A stretch of 14,761 nucleotides of DNA from an uncultured Actinomycetes bacterium (GTDB taxonomy: Bacteria; Actinomycetota; Actinomycetes; Nanopelagicales; Nanopelagicaceae), in contig CAIYQS010000201.1 in the NCBI GenBank assembly GCA_903928395.1, forward strand, positions 1-14,761, written 5' to 3'. Below the pieces are notes generated by a model. That model did not search any database, was not told where the DNA came from, and was given only the letters and a program-made list of their open reading frames with translations. Shown piece after piece: positions 1-6,682 of the stretch. Position 1 is the stretch's first letter, and each line of letters opens with the position of its first letter. Position numbers and translations under genes: made by a program.

Positions 1-1396
1 CTGGAGCCAGAGTTGTCTTTACCCAGGGCTTGCTTCTAAGCCCCTTTTCTACCGCATTCTTAGCAAGAAGCGCGGCACCGATCATCACTGATGGATTGGA
101 TGTATTAGTGCAAGACGTAATTGATGCGATCGCAACTGCACCATTAGAGATCGATGTTGCAGTTCCGTTTACTGAAACGTCAATCGCTTCCCGTGAACTT
201 TTTTCGCCCAGATAGCTTGGAATAATCTCATTAAAAGCCCGCTTCGAATTGGAAAGAGAGATGCGATCCTGCGGGCGTTTAGGCCCAGAAATAGAAGGAA
301 CAACTTCAGCAAGGTCGAGTTCGACGTATTCCGAAAAGCGCGGCTCGACAGCGGGGTCGTGCCAAAGTCCATTTCGTTTTGCATATTTTTCTACAAGTTC
401 AATCTGATCACTTGAGCGTCCAGTGAGCGTGAGGTAACGCAGAGTTTCGTCATCAATTGGAAATATTGCACATGTCGATCCATATTCAGGTGACATATTT
501 CCGATTGCGGTGCGGTTAGCCATTGGTAAGGCAACAACACCCGGACCGTAAAACTCAACAAACTTACCAACCACACCATGTTTTCTGAGTCGTTCGGTGA
601 TGGTCAAAACTAAATCAGTCGCCGTCGTACCAACAGGCAATTCACCTTTAAGTTTGAATCCAACAACACGCGGAATTAACATCGAAACAGGTTGTCCAAG
701 AAGCGCTGCTTCGGCCTCTATTCCTCCCACTCCCCATCCAAGAACACCAAGGCCGTTCACCATAGTTGTATGGGAGTCGGTGCCAACAACAGTATCTGGG
801 TATGCGCGAAGTACGCCATCAACAGTTCTGGTCATCACAACTCGTGCGAGATATTCAATATTTACTTGGTGGACAATTCCGGTTCCAGGTGGAACGACTT
901 TAAATTCATCAAATGCTGTTTGTCCCCAACGCAAAAAGCGATAGCGCTCTTTATTGCGCTGGTACTCCACATCGGTATTTTCTTCAAACGACAATGCGGT
1001 TCCATAAAAATCTGCGATTACCGAGTGATCAATAACTAGTTCTGCAGGAGCGAGTGGATTGACCTTCGTTGGGTCTCCACCCAAATCTGCAATCGCCTCC
1101 CTCATAGTTGCTAGGTCGACAATGCAAGGCACGCCCGTGAAATCCTGCATAATGACTCGAGCGGGAGTAAATTGAATTTCAGTTTCTGGGGTCACAGACG
1201 GATCCCATTGTGCGAGCGCTTGAATCTGACTCGCAGTGATATTTTCGCCGTCTTCTGTGCGCAGTAAATTTTCTAGGAGCACCTTGAGGCTGAAGGGCAG
1301 TGTTGCGGCACCTTCGAGTCCCGAGATTTCGAAAATTTCGTATGAAGCACCGGCAACATCGAGGCTGCTCTTCGCGTTCAAGGAATTTTTACTCAT
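1..1396 (-). CDS. acnA: Aconitate hydratase, N-terminal part (runs off left edge)
   Basis: Interconverts citrate and isocitrate in the TCA cycle using a cytoplasmic [4Fe-4S] cluster. The gene reads leftward and is open to the window edge, so 465 codons of the family's usual roughly 890-930 are present. Visible landmarks of the AcnA/IRP1 type are the N-terminal substrate-side region, the VGTDSHTTMVNGLG segment, the GWGVGGIEAEA stretch, and the SCTNTSNPS motif whose cysteine (about residue 429) is the first cluster ligand. The last visible residues, KPWVKTTLAP, also match the family. The other two cluster cysteines and the swivelling C-terminal domain lie outside the window. The ATG at 1396 gives the expected MSKNSLNAK-type start. 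No Shine-Dalgarno precedes it, but a consensus -10 hexamer does (1406-1411). It lies 49 bp downstream of the RNA methyltransferase, same strand, so readthrough from that gene is also possible. Confidence 0.97.
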   Translation of the reverse strand, partial: MSKNSLNAKSSLDVAGASYEIFEISGLEGAATLPFSLKVLLENLLRTEDGENITASQIQALAQWDPSVTPETEIQFTPARVIMQDFTGVPCIVDLATMREAIADLGGDPTKVNPLAPAELVIDHSVIADFYGTALSFEENTDVEYQRNKERYRFLRWGQTAFDEFKVVPPGTGIVHQVNIEYLARVVMTRTVDGVLRAYPDTVVGTDSHTTMVNGLGVLGWGVGGIEAEAALLGQPVSMLIPRVVGFKLKGELPVGTTATDLVLTITERLRKHGVVGKFVEFYGPGVVALPMANRTAIGNMSPEYGSTCAIFPIDDETLRYLTLTGRSSDQIELVEKYAKRNGLWHDPAVEPRFSEYVELDLAEVVPSISGPKRPQDRISLSNSKRAFNEIIPSYLGEKSSREAIDVSVNGTATSISNGAVAIASITSCTNTSNPSVMIGAALLAKNAVEKGLRSKPWVKTTLAP

Positions 1397-1411
1397 TGTG
1401 GCCAAATCCTA
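1397..1411 (-). promoter_or_regulatory. Probable promoter of aconitase, near-leaderless
   Basis: On the minus strand TAGGAT (1406-1411) matches the actinobacterial -10 consensus exactly and lies 9 nt before the ATG at 1396. Initiation 6 nt past the hexamer would begin at 1399 and leave a leader of only three bases. There is no Shine-Dalgarno sequence in the gap and the -35 region (around GTTTCA, 1429-1434) is weak. The promoter assignment is inference from motif and spacing. Confidence 0.55.
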
Positions 1412-1445
1412 TCCCACCTGTTTTCGCCTGAAACTAGTACAAGAA

Positions 1446-2642
1446 CTAGGCAGGGATGAAACGCGCCACACACTCGACATGTTGAGTCTGGGGAAAGAGA
1501 TCAAAACCGACCAATGAATCCATCCGATATCCCATGGCCAGCAGCAACTTGGCGTCGCGAGCAAGGGAGGCAGGATCGCAGGAGACATAGACGATCGCAC
1601 GCGGGTGAGTGCGAGTCATCACGGTCACGACTTCTTCGCCAGCTCCGGTTCGAGGAGGGTCGAGCAAAATTACATCTGGATCGGGAATTTTAGGCAATCG
1701 TGTCTCAACCGTGCCAGGATGGATTTCGACATTTCCTACGCCCTTAAAGATTTTTTGAGCGTCTGAAATGGCCTTTCTATCTGACTCAATGAGATGAACT
1801 TTGCCCTTTGCGCCTACTGCGGCCGCCATCGGAGCCGTAAAGAGCCCAACTCCTCCGTAAAGGTCACAGACAACTTCGCCGCTCTCGAGCCTCAGGTTTG
1901 CCATCACCTCTGCAATGAGGGTCGCTGGGGCGGATTTATGGGCTTGCCAGAAACTCCGTGGGGAAATTTGGTAGGTGAAGCCGTCCACCTTCTCTACCAA
2001 CTGCGTAGGTCCCGAAATGCTACGCCCCGCCCGCGAGACGCTCACCTGCCCCGTACTGGAAGTTGCAACTTCAATCCGGTCGCCTCCGTTCCAGCGGCGC
2101 TTCGCCAAAGTCGACAGGTCCATCGCGGCGTCGGCAATAACGCAATCGGCAATTTCGACGACCTCATTGCTCCTATTTGCGAAAAGACCAATCCGACCAG
2201 ACTCTCCTATTGCAAAATCCATTCTGGTTCGCCAGTGCAGTCCATCGCTTGGGTCAACCCCGCGGACTTCGCATTGCACGTCAAGGCCACCCAAACGAGA
2301 GAACTGTTCAACGATGACTTGGGACTTCAGGGTCCGTTGGTGTTCAAGGGCAATATGTTGGAAATCGCACCCCCCACACCCGCCGGGTTTGGCATATTGA
2401 CAAGGTGGCGTTACTCGATGGGACGAAGGTGTGACGATTGTGATCGCATCACCGCGAGCCATCTTGGAATTTACAGAGGTGATTTCTACGAGTGCGCGTT
2501 CTCCCGGAATTGCATAACGAACAAAAATGACTTGTCCCTCAAAACGGGCGACGCAATGACCACCATGAGCAATTTTCTCGATATCGACAGTCACCTGTTG
2601 GCCAACCATCAAACGTTCACCCGTAGGTAGCGCTGCATCCAT
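1446..2642 (-). CDS. TRAM-domain class I SAM-dependent RNA methyltransferase (RumA/TrmA family)
   Basis: Predicted to methylate C5 of a uridine in rRNA or tRNA; the exact target cannot be read from sequence. With the ATG at 2642 it has 398 residues. An N-terminal TRAM domain (about 13-70, with AHGGHCVAR) is followed by a [4Fe-4S] site, C81-X7-C89-X2-C92 plus C167. The Rossmann core shows the SAM loop DLYGGVGLFT (260-269), the DPPRTGAG motif (328-335), the catalytic cysteine C355 in YVSCDP, and the general-base glutamate E390 in HVE. All key residues are intact. The frame stays open upstream to 2765, overlapping the divergent trkA, but 2642 is preferred because TACACT lies exactly 6 nt before it, giving a leaderless start. 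An internal ATG at 2609 with a weak GGTGA before it is an alternative. It resembles the M. tuberculosis gene next to ceoB (from memory). Confidence 0.93.
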   Translation of the reverse strand: MDAALPTGERLMVGQQVTVDIEKIAHGGHCVARFEGQVIFVRYAIPGERALVEITSVNSKMARGDAITIVTPSSHRVTPPCQYAKPGGCGGCDFQHIALEHQRTLKSQVIVEQFSRLGGLDVQCEVRGVDPSDGLHWRTRMDFAIGESGRIGLFANRSNEVVEIADCVIADAAMDLSTLAKRRWNGGDRIEVATSSTGQVSVSRAGRSISGPTQLVEKVDGFTYQISPRSFWQAHKSAPATLIAEVMANLRLESGEVVCDLYGGVGLFTAPMAAAVGAKGKVHLIESDRKAISDAQKIFKGVGNVEIHPGTVETRLPKIPDPDVILLDPPRTGAGEEVVTVMTRTHPRAIVYVSCDPASLARDAKLLLAMGYRMDSLVGFDLFPQTQHVECVARFIPA

Positions 2643-2654
2643 AACGCGAGTGTA
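2643..2654 (-). promoter_or_regulatory. Leaderless -10 element for the TRAM methyltransferase
   Basis: TACACT (2649-2654, minus strand) is followed by 6 nt, CGCGTT, and then the ATG at 2642, so transcription would start at or next to the start codon. No Shine-Dalgarno is present. The hexamer lies 6 bp from the opposing -10 of trkA. The -35 position (about 2672-2677) is weak and falls on the trkA start codon. Confidence 0.55.
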
Positions 2655-2660
2655 AGGGTG

Positions 2661-2672
2661 TAGGTTCTCCCC
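2661..2672 (+). promoter_or_regulatory. Leaderless -10 element for the first trkA
   Basis: TAGGTT (2661-2666) differs from TAGGAT at one base and is followed by CTCCCC and then the GTG at 2673, which predicts a leaderless mRNA. No Shine-Dalgarno precedes the GTG. Any -35 would lie inside the 5' end of the methyltransferase gene, where I see no good match. Confidence 0.55.
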
Positions 2673-3335
2673 GTGCACGTAGTGATTATGGGATGTGGTC
2701 GCGTCGGCTCTGGATTGGCGAAGGAACTCGAACTCGCAGGTCATACCGTCGCTGTCATTGACCAAAACCGCGAAGCGTTTCGTCGTCTCGGTCCTGATTT
2801 TAAAGGTCGTACCGTCGCCGGAGTTGGTTTTGACCGAGATATCTTGCTCGAAGCCGGAATCGAAAATGCTGCTGCCTTCGCCGCCGTATCAAATGGCGAC
2901 AACTCCAACATTCTTGCCGCTCGAGTAGCTCGCGAAAGTTACAACGTTCCCAACGTAGTTGCGCGTATTTACGATCCAGAACGGGCCGAAATTTACCAGC
3001 GCTTGGGAATCCCAACGGTTGCCACCGTTTTGTGGGCCACCGATCAAATGATGCGCAGATTATCCCCCGAAGGTTCCCAGTCAGAGTGGCGAGATGCCAG
3101 CGGGACCATCCAACTTTGTGAGGTCTCCCTTCATAAGGATTGGTTTGGACGTCCGGCATTTCTCATTGAAGAAGCGACAGGGGCTCGCGTTGCCTTTATT
3201 ACCCGACTTGGCGAAGGTCTAATCCCAAATAATCACACCGTTTTGCAAGAAGGCGACCTTGTCCACGTCACGTTAGTGGAATCCGATCGTGACAAGATTG
3301 ATGAAATCCTTTCCCGCGAACCTGAAGTGGACTAG
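2673..3335 (+). CDS. trkA: TrkA-family potassium uptake regulatory subunit (CeoB-like)
   Basis: Cytoplasmic gating subunit of a Trk/Ktr-type K+ uptake system that senses NAD(H) or other nucleotides. The 220-residue protein has an N-terminal RCK/TrkA-N Rossmann domain with the GCGRVG glycine motif (7-12) and an acidic residue, D30, ending beta-2 (VAVID), as expected for NAD binding. A TrkA-C domain occupies about 140-217. Bacterial TrkA is often two such units fused. Actinobacteria commonly have two single-unit proteins in tandem, as here, with the second gene 9 bp downstream. The GTG at 2673 gives the canonical MHVVIMGCG start directly at the Rossmann beta-strand. No membrane-pore partner (TrkH/TrkG) is in the window, so it must be encoded elsewhere if present. 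Confidence 0.94.
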   Translation: MHVVIMGCGRVGSGLAKELELAGHTVAVIDQNREAFRRLGPDFKGRTVAGVGFDRDILLEAGIENAAAFAAVSNGDNSNILAARVARESYNVPNVVARIYDPERAEIYQRLGIPTVATVLWATDQMMRRLSPEGSQSEWRDASGTIQLCEVSLHKDWFGRPAFLIEEATGARVAFITRLGEGLIPNNHTVLQEGDLVHVTLVESDRDKIDEILSREPEVD

Positions 3336-3344
3336 GTAGATTTA

Positions 3345-4004
3345 ATGAAAATAGCAATCGTGGGTGCCGGCAACGTTGGACGTGCCATAGCGCGTGAACT
3401 TTTAGAAAACGGACACCATGTTTTACTGATGGATCGGGATCCCAAATCACTCAAAATGGATACCGTGCCAGAGGCAGAATGGTTATTGGCAGATGCTTGC
3501 GAAATTTCTTCACTAGATAATGCCAAACTCTCTGGCTGTCAGGTCTTAGTAGCGGCCACCGGGGATGACAAAGTAAATCTCGTCTGCTCACTGCTAGCGA
3601 AAACCGAGTACGGCGTTCCACGTGTGGTGGCGCGCATAAATCATCCAAAGAATGAATGGCTTTTTGATGCCGCGTGGGGCGTTGATGTGGCGGTTTCAAC
3701 TCCACGAATTATTTCAGCGCTCGTCGAAGAGGCCGTCACCGTGGGTGATGTCGTCCGGCTCTTCTCGCTCAAGCGTGGCGGCGCGAATTTAGTTGAAATT
3801 ACTTTGCCTGAAGGAGCATCCGCCGCCGGAAAGACAGTTGGAGAAGTTGCCTTTCCATCGGGAACATCGCTGGCGACCATCGTTCGAGATGGCCATGTGA
3901 TCGCACCAAAAGATCAGGATATGCTCATGAGCGGAGATGAATTGATCTTTGTTTCTACTGCAGCGGCTGAACCGCAACTCAAAGAGTGTTTACTCGGGCT
4001 TTAA
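3345..4004 (+). CDS. trkA: TrkA-family potassium uptake regulatory subunit (CeoC-like)
   Basis: Second half of the tandem RCK pair, likely assembling with the upstream protein into the gating ring of a K+ transporter. The 219-residue protein repeats the same design: GAGNVG (7-12), D30 ending beta-2 (VLLMD), and a C-terminal TrkA-C domain from about 140. The ATG at 3345 lies 9 bp after the first gene's stop. The only upstream signal is a weak AGGT that overlaps that stop, so translation probably relies on cotranscription. Its last 15 bp overlap the 3' end of the DUF3159 gene on the other strand (3990-4004), a tail-to-tail overlap with no separate terminator visible. Confidence 0.94.
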   Translation: MKIAIVGAGNVGRAIARELLENGHHVLLMDRDPKSLKMDTVPEAEWLLADACEISSLDNAKLSGCQVLVAATGDDKVNLVCSLLAKTEYGVPRVVARINHPKNEWLFDAAWGVDVAVSTPRIISALVEEAVTVGDVVRLFSLKRGGANLVEITLPEGASAAGKTVGEVAFPSGTSLATIVRDGHVIAPKDQDMLMSGDELIFVSTAAAEPQLKECLLGL

Positions 4005-4622
4005 AGTCGGCTTAACCGTTGGCACCTTGCGCAAAATCAGCCACGTTCCCCAACCGACGAGCAAAAACAATGGAGTGCCCATTATTAGTCGTGCCGTCCC
4101 AAGCCAATTGATGTGATTGGTTTTATAGAGCGGATATTGCACGATCAGCCTTGAAACAAAAAGACCAACCCATAACCATCCTGCACGGCGGTACGCGTTT
4201 TTTCGGGCGGGCACTTTGGCCCAAGCCAAGTTTTCTCCCAAGACCGGTCCAAGCAAAAGTCCTAGGACTGGCCACCCGACTAAGTTCGCAACTGTGTACA
4301 CAATTCCATAAACCACATTGATGATTAGTCCGGGAAGATAAAAATCCGCGGCCTTACCAGTATGTCTAGCAAGCAAGGCGCAGAATGCAACTCCAATTAC
4401 GCCAGATATGGCGTGCTGCAGCGTTTCTCTCTTTACCAATCTCGCAATAGCAAAGAGAACCGAAAGCGCGATCGAAACTATCGCCGATTTATTGAGGTTG
4501 TGTGAAATATTAAATGCGATTAGGAAAACTATTGAAGGGAGTCCGCTGTCGAGAAGGCCACGAGTCCCGCCTAGAGCTCCTAATATTTTTGCCTTGTCTT
4601 CGAGGTGTCCGTCATAACTCAT
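3990..4622 (-). CDS. DUF3159 family integral membrane protein
   Basis: Function unknown. The 210-residue protein is strongly hydrophobic with about five or six membrane segments (roughly 28-45, 50-63, 72-86, 92-128, 148-162 and 180-198). A conserved-looking N-terminal stretch, LGALGGTRGLLDSGLPS, and a central GWPVLGLLLGPVLGE segment match what I recall of actinobacterial DUF3159 proteins. It is the third gene of a thioesterase-dut-DUF3159 operon: its ATG (4620-4622) overlaps the dut TGA as ATGA. In M. tuberculosis a DUF3159 gene also follows ceoC convergently (from memory), so the placement supports the family call. Its 3' end overlaps the convergent trkA by 15 bp. Confidence 0.85.
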   Translation of the reverse strand: MSYDGHLEDKAKILGALGGTRGLLDSGLPSIVFLIAFNISHNLNKSAIVSIALSVLFAIARLVKRETLQHAISGVIGVAFCALLARHTGKAADFYLPGLIINVVYGIVYTVANLVGWPVLGLLLGPVLGENLAWAKVPARKNAYRRAGWLWVGLFVSRLIVQYPLYKTNHINWLGTARLIMGTPLFLLVGWGTWLILRKVPTVKPTLKPE

Positions 4623-5068
4623 GTGGTTTTCACACCAGTCGAACCAAATCCGCCATCTGCACGTTCAGAACCAGGAAGATCGCTGACTTCAACAAAATCA
4701 GCCGACTCAACCCGTTGAATAATTATTTGAGCAATTCGATCGCCTTTTTTAAATGAAATAGCTTCGTGGGGATCATGATTAATAAGGATCACTTGTAATT
4801 CACCGCGATACCCAGCATCTACCGTTCCGGGTGCGTTAACTATCGAAACCCCGTGTTTTATAGCTAGACCAGATCGAGGATGAACAAATGCTGCAAAGCC
4901 AAATGGCAAAGCGATTGCCAGACCAGTAGGAACCAGGAGCCGCTCGCCAGGTTGGAGTGTCACATCCACACGCGTGGTGATATCAGCGCCCGCATCGCCG
5001 GCTTTTCCGTAGCGCGGAAGTGGGACGCTTGGATCCAAACGCTTTACAAGTACTTGAACGCTATTCAT
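4619..5068 (-). CDS. dut: Deoxyuridine 5'-triphosphate nucleotidohydrolase (dUTPase)
   Basis: Hydrolyses dUTP to dUMP and pyrophosphate, limiting uracil in DNA and supplying thymidylate synthesis. The enzyme is a homotrimeric cytoplasmic protein. The 149 residues show all five dUTPase motifs: AGDAGADI (23-30), PRSGLAIKHG (64-73), NAPGTVDAGYRGE with the catalytic D84 and Y87 (78-90), GDRIAQI (109-115) and the C-terminal P-loop-like RADGGFGSTG (136-145). Length is normal for bacteria. Its ATG (5066-5068) overlaps the upstream thioesterase stop as ATGA, and its own TGA overlaps the next gene's ATG in the same way, so the three genes are likely translationally coupled. Confidence 0.97.
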   Translation of the reverse strand: MNSVQVLVKRLDPSVPLPRYGKAGDAGADITTRVDVTLQPGERLLVPTGLAIALPFGFAAFVHPRSGLAIKHGVSIVNAPGTVDAGYRGELQVILINHDPHEAISFKKGDRIAQIIIQRVESADFVEVSDLPGSERADGGFGSTGVKTT

Positions 5069-5649
5069 GGATTGATTTCGAAATCAGGGTCAACAAAGGC
5101 GAGAAGCTTAGGATTTTCGCGGATGTGATCGATAAATTCCTTTGGAGCTTTCTCTAAGAAGTGCGACATCGGGACGATTACATAAAGCGAGCTGGCGCGT
5201 ACCGCAACTGGACCGTCATATGACTCGAGATGCCCTTCGGCCTCCGCGTAAACCTTACGACCAGATTGACCCGTGATTTTTGCCGTTATGTAGAGGTTTG
5301 CTCCCACCGGTACAGGTAATACGAAATCGGTTTCTAGTCGAGCCGTTACCGCAGGAGCTCGAAGTAACCACATTAACTTTCCAAGCGCTTCATCGAAAGC
5401 CAGCGTTAGCAGTCCACCATGCGCTAATCCTGGTGCCCCTTGATGATTGTTGGTGACAGTAAAAATTGCAGTGATGTTCTGACCTTCGCCTGCGTGTGCA
5501 ACCAGGTGCAATCCCGTGGGATGCAATTCTCCACATCCAAAACAATTGGCGTAGTGCGAAGGAATTTGGGTACCAGGCGCAGGAGCTAAGGGGTGGCGCT
5601 CTGGAATCACGGCGTCCGGTGGCGGAGTTGTGCTTGCTACTCGACTCAT
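5065..5649 (-). CDS. PaaI-like hotdog-fold thioesterase
   Basis: Probable acyl-CoA thioesterase; substrate unknown. The 194-residue protein has a proline-rich N-terminus, a CFGCG...PTGLHL segment (36-48), and the hotdog motif GLAHGGLLTLAFDEALG (74-90), in which H77-G78-G79 and D86/E87 are the usual active-site elements. A beta-rich half ends at about 160 and a 35-residue C-terminal extension follows. It heads the operon with dut and DUF3159, and its TGA overlaps the dut ATG. The functional link to dUTP hydrolysis is not obvious. The ATG at 5649 is chosen because TAGGCT lies exactly 6 nt before it and no Shine-Dalgarno is present. Confidence 0.85.
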   Translation of the reverse strand: MSRVASTTPPPDAVIPERHPLAPAPGTQIPSHYANCFGCGELHPTGLHLVAHAGEGQNITAIFTVTNNHQGAPGLAHGGLLTLAFDEALGKLMWLLRAPAVTARLETDFVLPVPVGANLYITAKITGQSGRKVYAEAEGHLESYDGPVAVRASSLYVIVPMSHFLEKAPKEFIDHIRENPKLLAFVDPDFEINP

Positions 5650-5661
5650 GGCATCAGCCTA
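5650..5661 (-). promoter_or_regulatory. Leaderless -10 element for the thioesterase-dut operon
   Basis: TAGGCT (5656-5661, minus strand) is followed by GATGCC and the ATG at 5649. It differs from TAGGAT at one base. The same hexamer with the same spacing occurs before glnD. The region has no Shine-Dalgarno and no convincing -35. Confidence 0.55.
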
Positions 5662-5703
5662 ACGGATTGGATCTATCCTCATAGATGGCCCACCCCGAGC
5701 GGG

Positions 5704-5715
5704 TAGCGTAGGGGC
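5704..5715 (+). promoter_or_regulatory. Leaderless -10 element for the DUF3093 gene
   Basis: TAGCGT (5704-5709) is followed by AGGGGC and then the GTG at 5716. The G-rich spacer could also act as a weak Shine-Dalgarno, although it abuts the start codon too closely. The element forms a divergent pair with the thioesterase promoter 42 bp away. Confidence 0.45.
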
Positions 5716-6174
5716 GTGAGTAAAGATTCGATCAAATTCAAAGAGCGATCTCCGTGGCCAATCTGGCTCTGGCTTTTCTTGCTCTTTCTTGCGGCTTCCC
5801 TGGCACTGGCGGTATGGGCAGCACTCGGCACTCGGTGGGGTTCGATCACAATGTTGGTTCAACTGTTGGGATTGATCTACCTTTCGCAACGCACAGTTTT
5901 GGCTATCGAAGTAAGTGAAAGTCAACTTCGCGTTGGTGATGCGCATATCGACCGAAAATATCTTGGAAATGTTGTGGCGCTAACAACCGAAGAAATGCGG
6001 CAATGTCGCGGACCATTATCTGATCCAGCAGGATTTATGGCGCTGCGCTTTTGGATATCCACTGGAGTTAAAGTTGAAATCAAAGATTCAAGCGATCCAA
6101 CACCCTATTGGCTGATAAGCAGCAAAAAAGCGCAACCACTAGTGGCTGCGCTTTCCTTGAAAACCATTGAATAA
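5716..6174 (+). CDS. DUF3093 family membrane protein
   Basis: Function unknown. The 152-residue protein has a short basic N-terminus, a tryptophan-rich membrane segment (about 13-37) and a second hydrophobic segment (about 43-57). A soluble C-terminal domain of about 95 residues contains a run ending GFMALRFWISTGVKVEI and the terminal DPTPYWLISSKKAQPL, typical of what I recall for DUF3093. The two-helix anchor suggests the C-terminal domain faces the cytoplasm, which is inference. The GTG at 5716 gives the start MSKDSIKF. It is divergent from dut's operon, as in M. tuberculosis (from memory), and convergent with DUF4193, 7 bp away. Its last codons also encode the opposing gene's terminator hairpin. 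Confidence 0.85.
   Translation: MSKDSIKFKERSPWPIWLWLFLLFLAASLALAVWAALGTRWGSITMLVQLLGLIYLSQRTVLAIEVSESQLRVGDAHIDRKYLGNVVALTTEEMRQCRGPLSDPAGFMALRFWISTGVKVEIKDSSDPTPYWLISSKKAQPLVAALSLKTIE
6124..6154 (-). terminator. Intrinsic terminator of the DUF4193 transcript, inside the DUF3093 coding region
   Basis: An inverted repeat has outer arms AAAGCGCA (6127-6134) and TGCGCTTT (6147-6154), one A/C mismatch, and an inner perfect palindrome CCACTAGTGG (6136-6145). Read on the minus strand the hairpin ends in a run of six T (6129-6124), the classical rho-independent layout, starting 28 nt past the DUF4193 stop. On the plus strand the tail is only TTTCC, so termination in that direction would be weaker. 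Confidence 0.8.
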
Positions 6175-6181
6175 TTAATCC

Positions 6182-6478
6182 TTATTCGCAATCCTTACAC
6201 ACTGACTTAGCACCTTCACCGCGCGCTAGTTGCGAACTGTGATGCACCAAGAAGCAACGTGAGCAGGTGAACTCGTCGGTCTGCTTTGGCACTACTCGGA
6301 CGGTCAGCTCTTCTCCCGATAAATCTGCTCCTGGAAGTTCTAGGTTCTCCGCGGCATCTTCTTCATCGATATCAACCTGCCCTGACTGAGCATCTGCCCG
6401 ACGAGCTTTTAATTCTTCGAGGGATTCCTCATGAAGCTCTTCATCGGTCTTTCTGGGTGTGTCGTAATCGGTTGCCAT
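6182..6478 (-). CDS. DUF4193 family zinc-ribbon protein
   Basis: Function unknown. The 98-residue protein has a highly acidic N-terminal half (about 1-58) rich in Glu/Asp, with an EELHEESLEELKARR helix. A C-terminal zinc ribbon follows with four cysteines, C72-X2-C75 and C94-X2-C97, in a CSRC...CKDC arrangement. Length and layout match actinobacterial DUF4193 proteins. An acidic tail plus zinc ribbon resembles small transcription or RNA-polymerase accessory proteins, but that is only a structural analogy. It has the strongest Shine-Dalgarno in the window (AAGGAGGTG, 6483-6491), its own candidate promoter with a leader of about 75 nt, and a strong terminator, which suggests high, independent expression. 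Confidence 0.88.
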   Translation of the reverse strand: MATDYDTPRKTDEELHEESLEELKARRADAQSGQVDIDEEDAAENLELPGADLSGEELTVRVVPKQTDEFTCSRCFLVHHSSQLARGEGAKSVCKDCE

Positions 6479-6482
6479 GGTG

Positions 6483-6491
6483 CACCTCCTT
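6483..6491 (-). promoter_or_regulatory. Near-perfect Shine-Dalgarno of the DUF4193 gene
   Basis: AAGGAGGTG on the minus strand complements the 16S rRNA 3' end over nearly its full length, and its GGAGG core lies 6 nt before the ATG at 6478. It contrasts with the Shine-Dalgarno-free starts of many neighbours and fixes the start codon. Confidence 0.85.
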
Positions 6492-6514
6492 CACTTCTCT
6501 GCGGAAGCGCCATA

Positions 6515-6531
6515 AGCACCAGATTGGTGCT
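6515..6531 (-). repeat. Perfect inverted repeat in the DUF4193 5' leader
   Basis: AGCACCA (6515-6521) and TGGTGCT (6525-6531) form perfect 7-bp arms around a 3-base centre. The repeat lies 37-53 bp upstream of the DUF4193 start, between the candidate promoter and the Shine-Dalgarno. It could be a leader hairpin or a protein-binding operator. It has no U-tract, so it is not a terminator. Confidence 0.6.
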
Positions 6532-6559
6532 CACCGAACTCCCTATCGGGGCGGATACT

Positions 6560-6588
6560 GTCCTATAACGCACCGTATGGCTAATCAA
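6560..6588 (-). promoter_or_regulatory. Candidate promoter of the DUF4193 gene
   Basis: On the minus strand TTGATT (6583-6588) and TAGGAC (6560-6565) are separated by 17 bp, close to the housekeeping consensus TTGACA-N17-TAGGAT. Initiation near 6553 would give a leader of about 75 nt that includes the inverted repeat and the Shine-Dalgarno. Confidence 0.5.
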
Positions 6589-6682
6589 CGCTCGGCGTGT
6601 CGAGATTATTCCCCTAAAACCCGCAAGAACGCTGGGAAACGGCTAAAAACTAACTTAGTAAGCGGGAAAGCTGGTGGTGCTA

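Noticed and set aside
1794..2630. Long plus-strand open frame (278 codons) opposite the RNA methyltransferase
   Set aside because: It is a shadow of the minus-strand gene, whose family motifs are complete; the translated product shows no recognisable fold.
5073..5086. Perfect 14-bp palindrome TGATTTCGAAATCA just upstream of dut
   Set aside because: It is coding sequence of the thioesterase C-terminus, and about one perfect 14-bp palindrome is expected by chance in this window.
6625..6682. Terminator after the desaturase (ACTAA-TTAGT followed by TTTTT on the minus strand)
   Set aside because: The arms are five AT-rich base pairs with only one base between them, which cannot form a stable hairpin.
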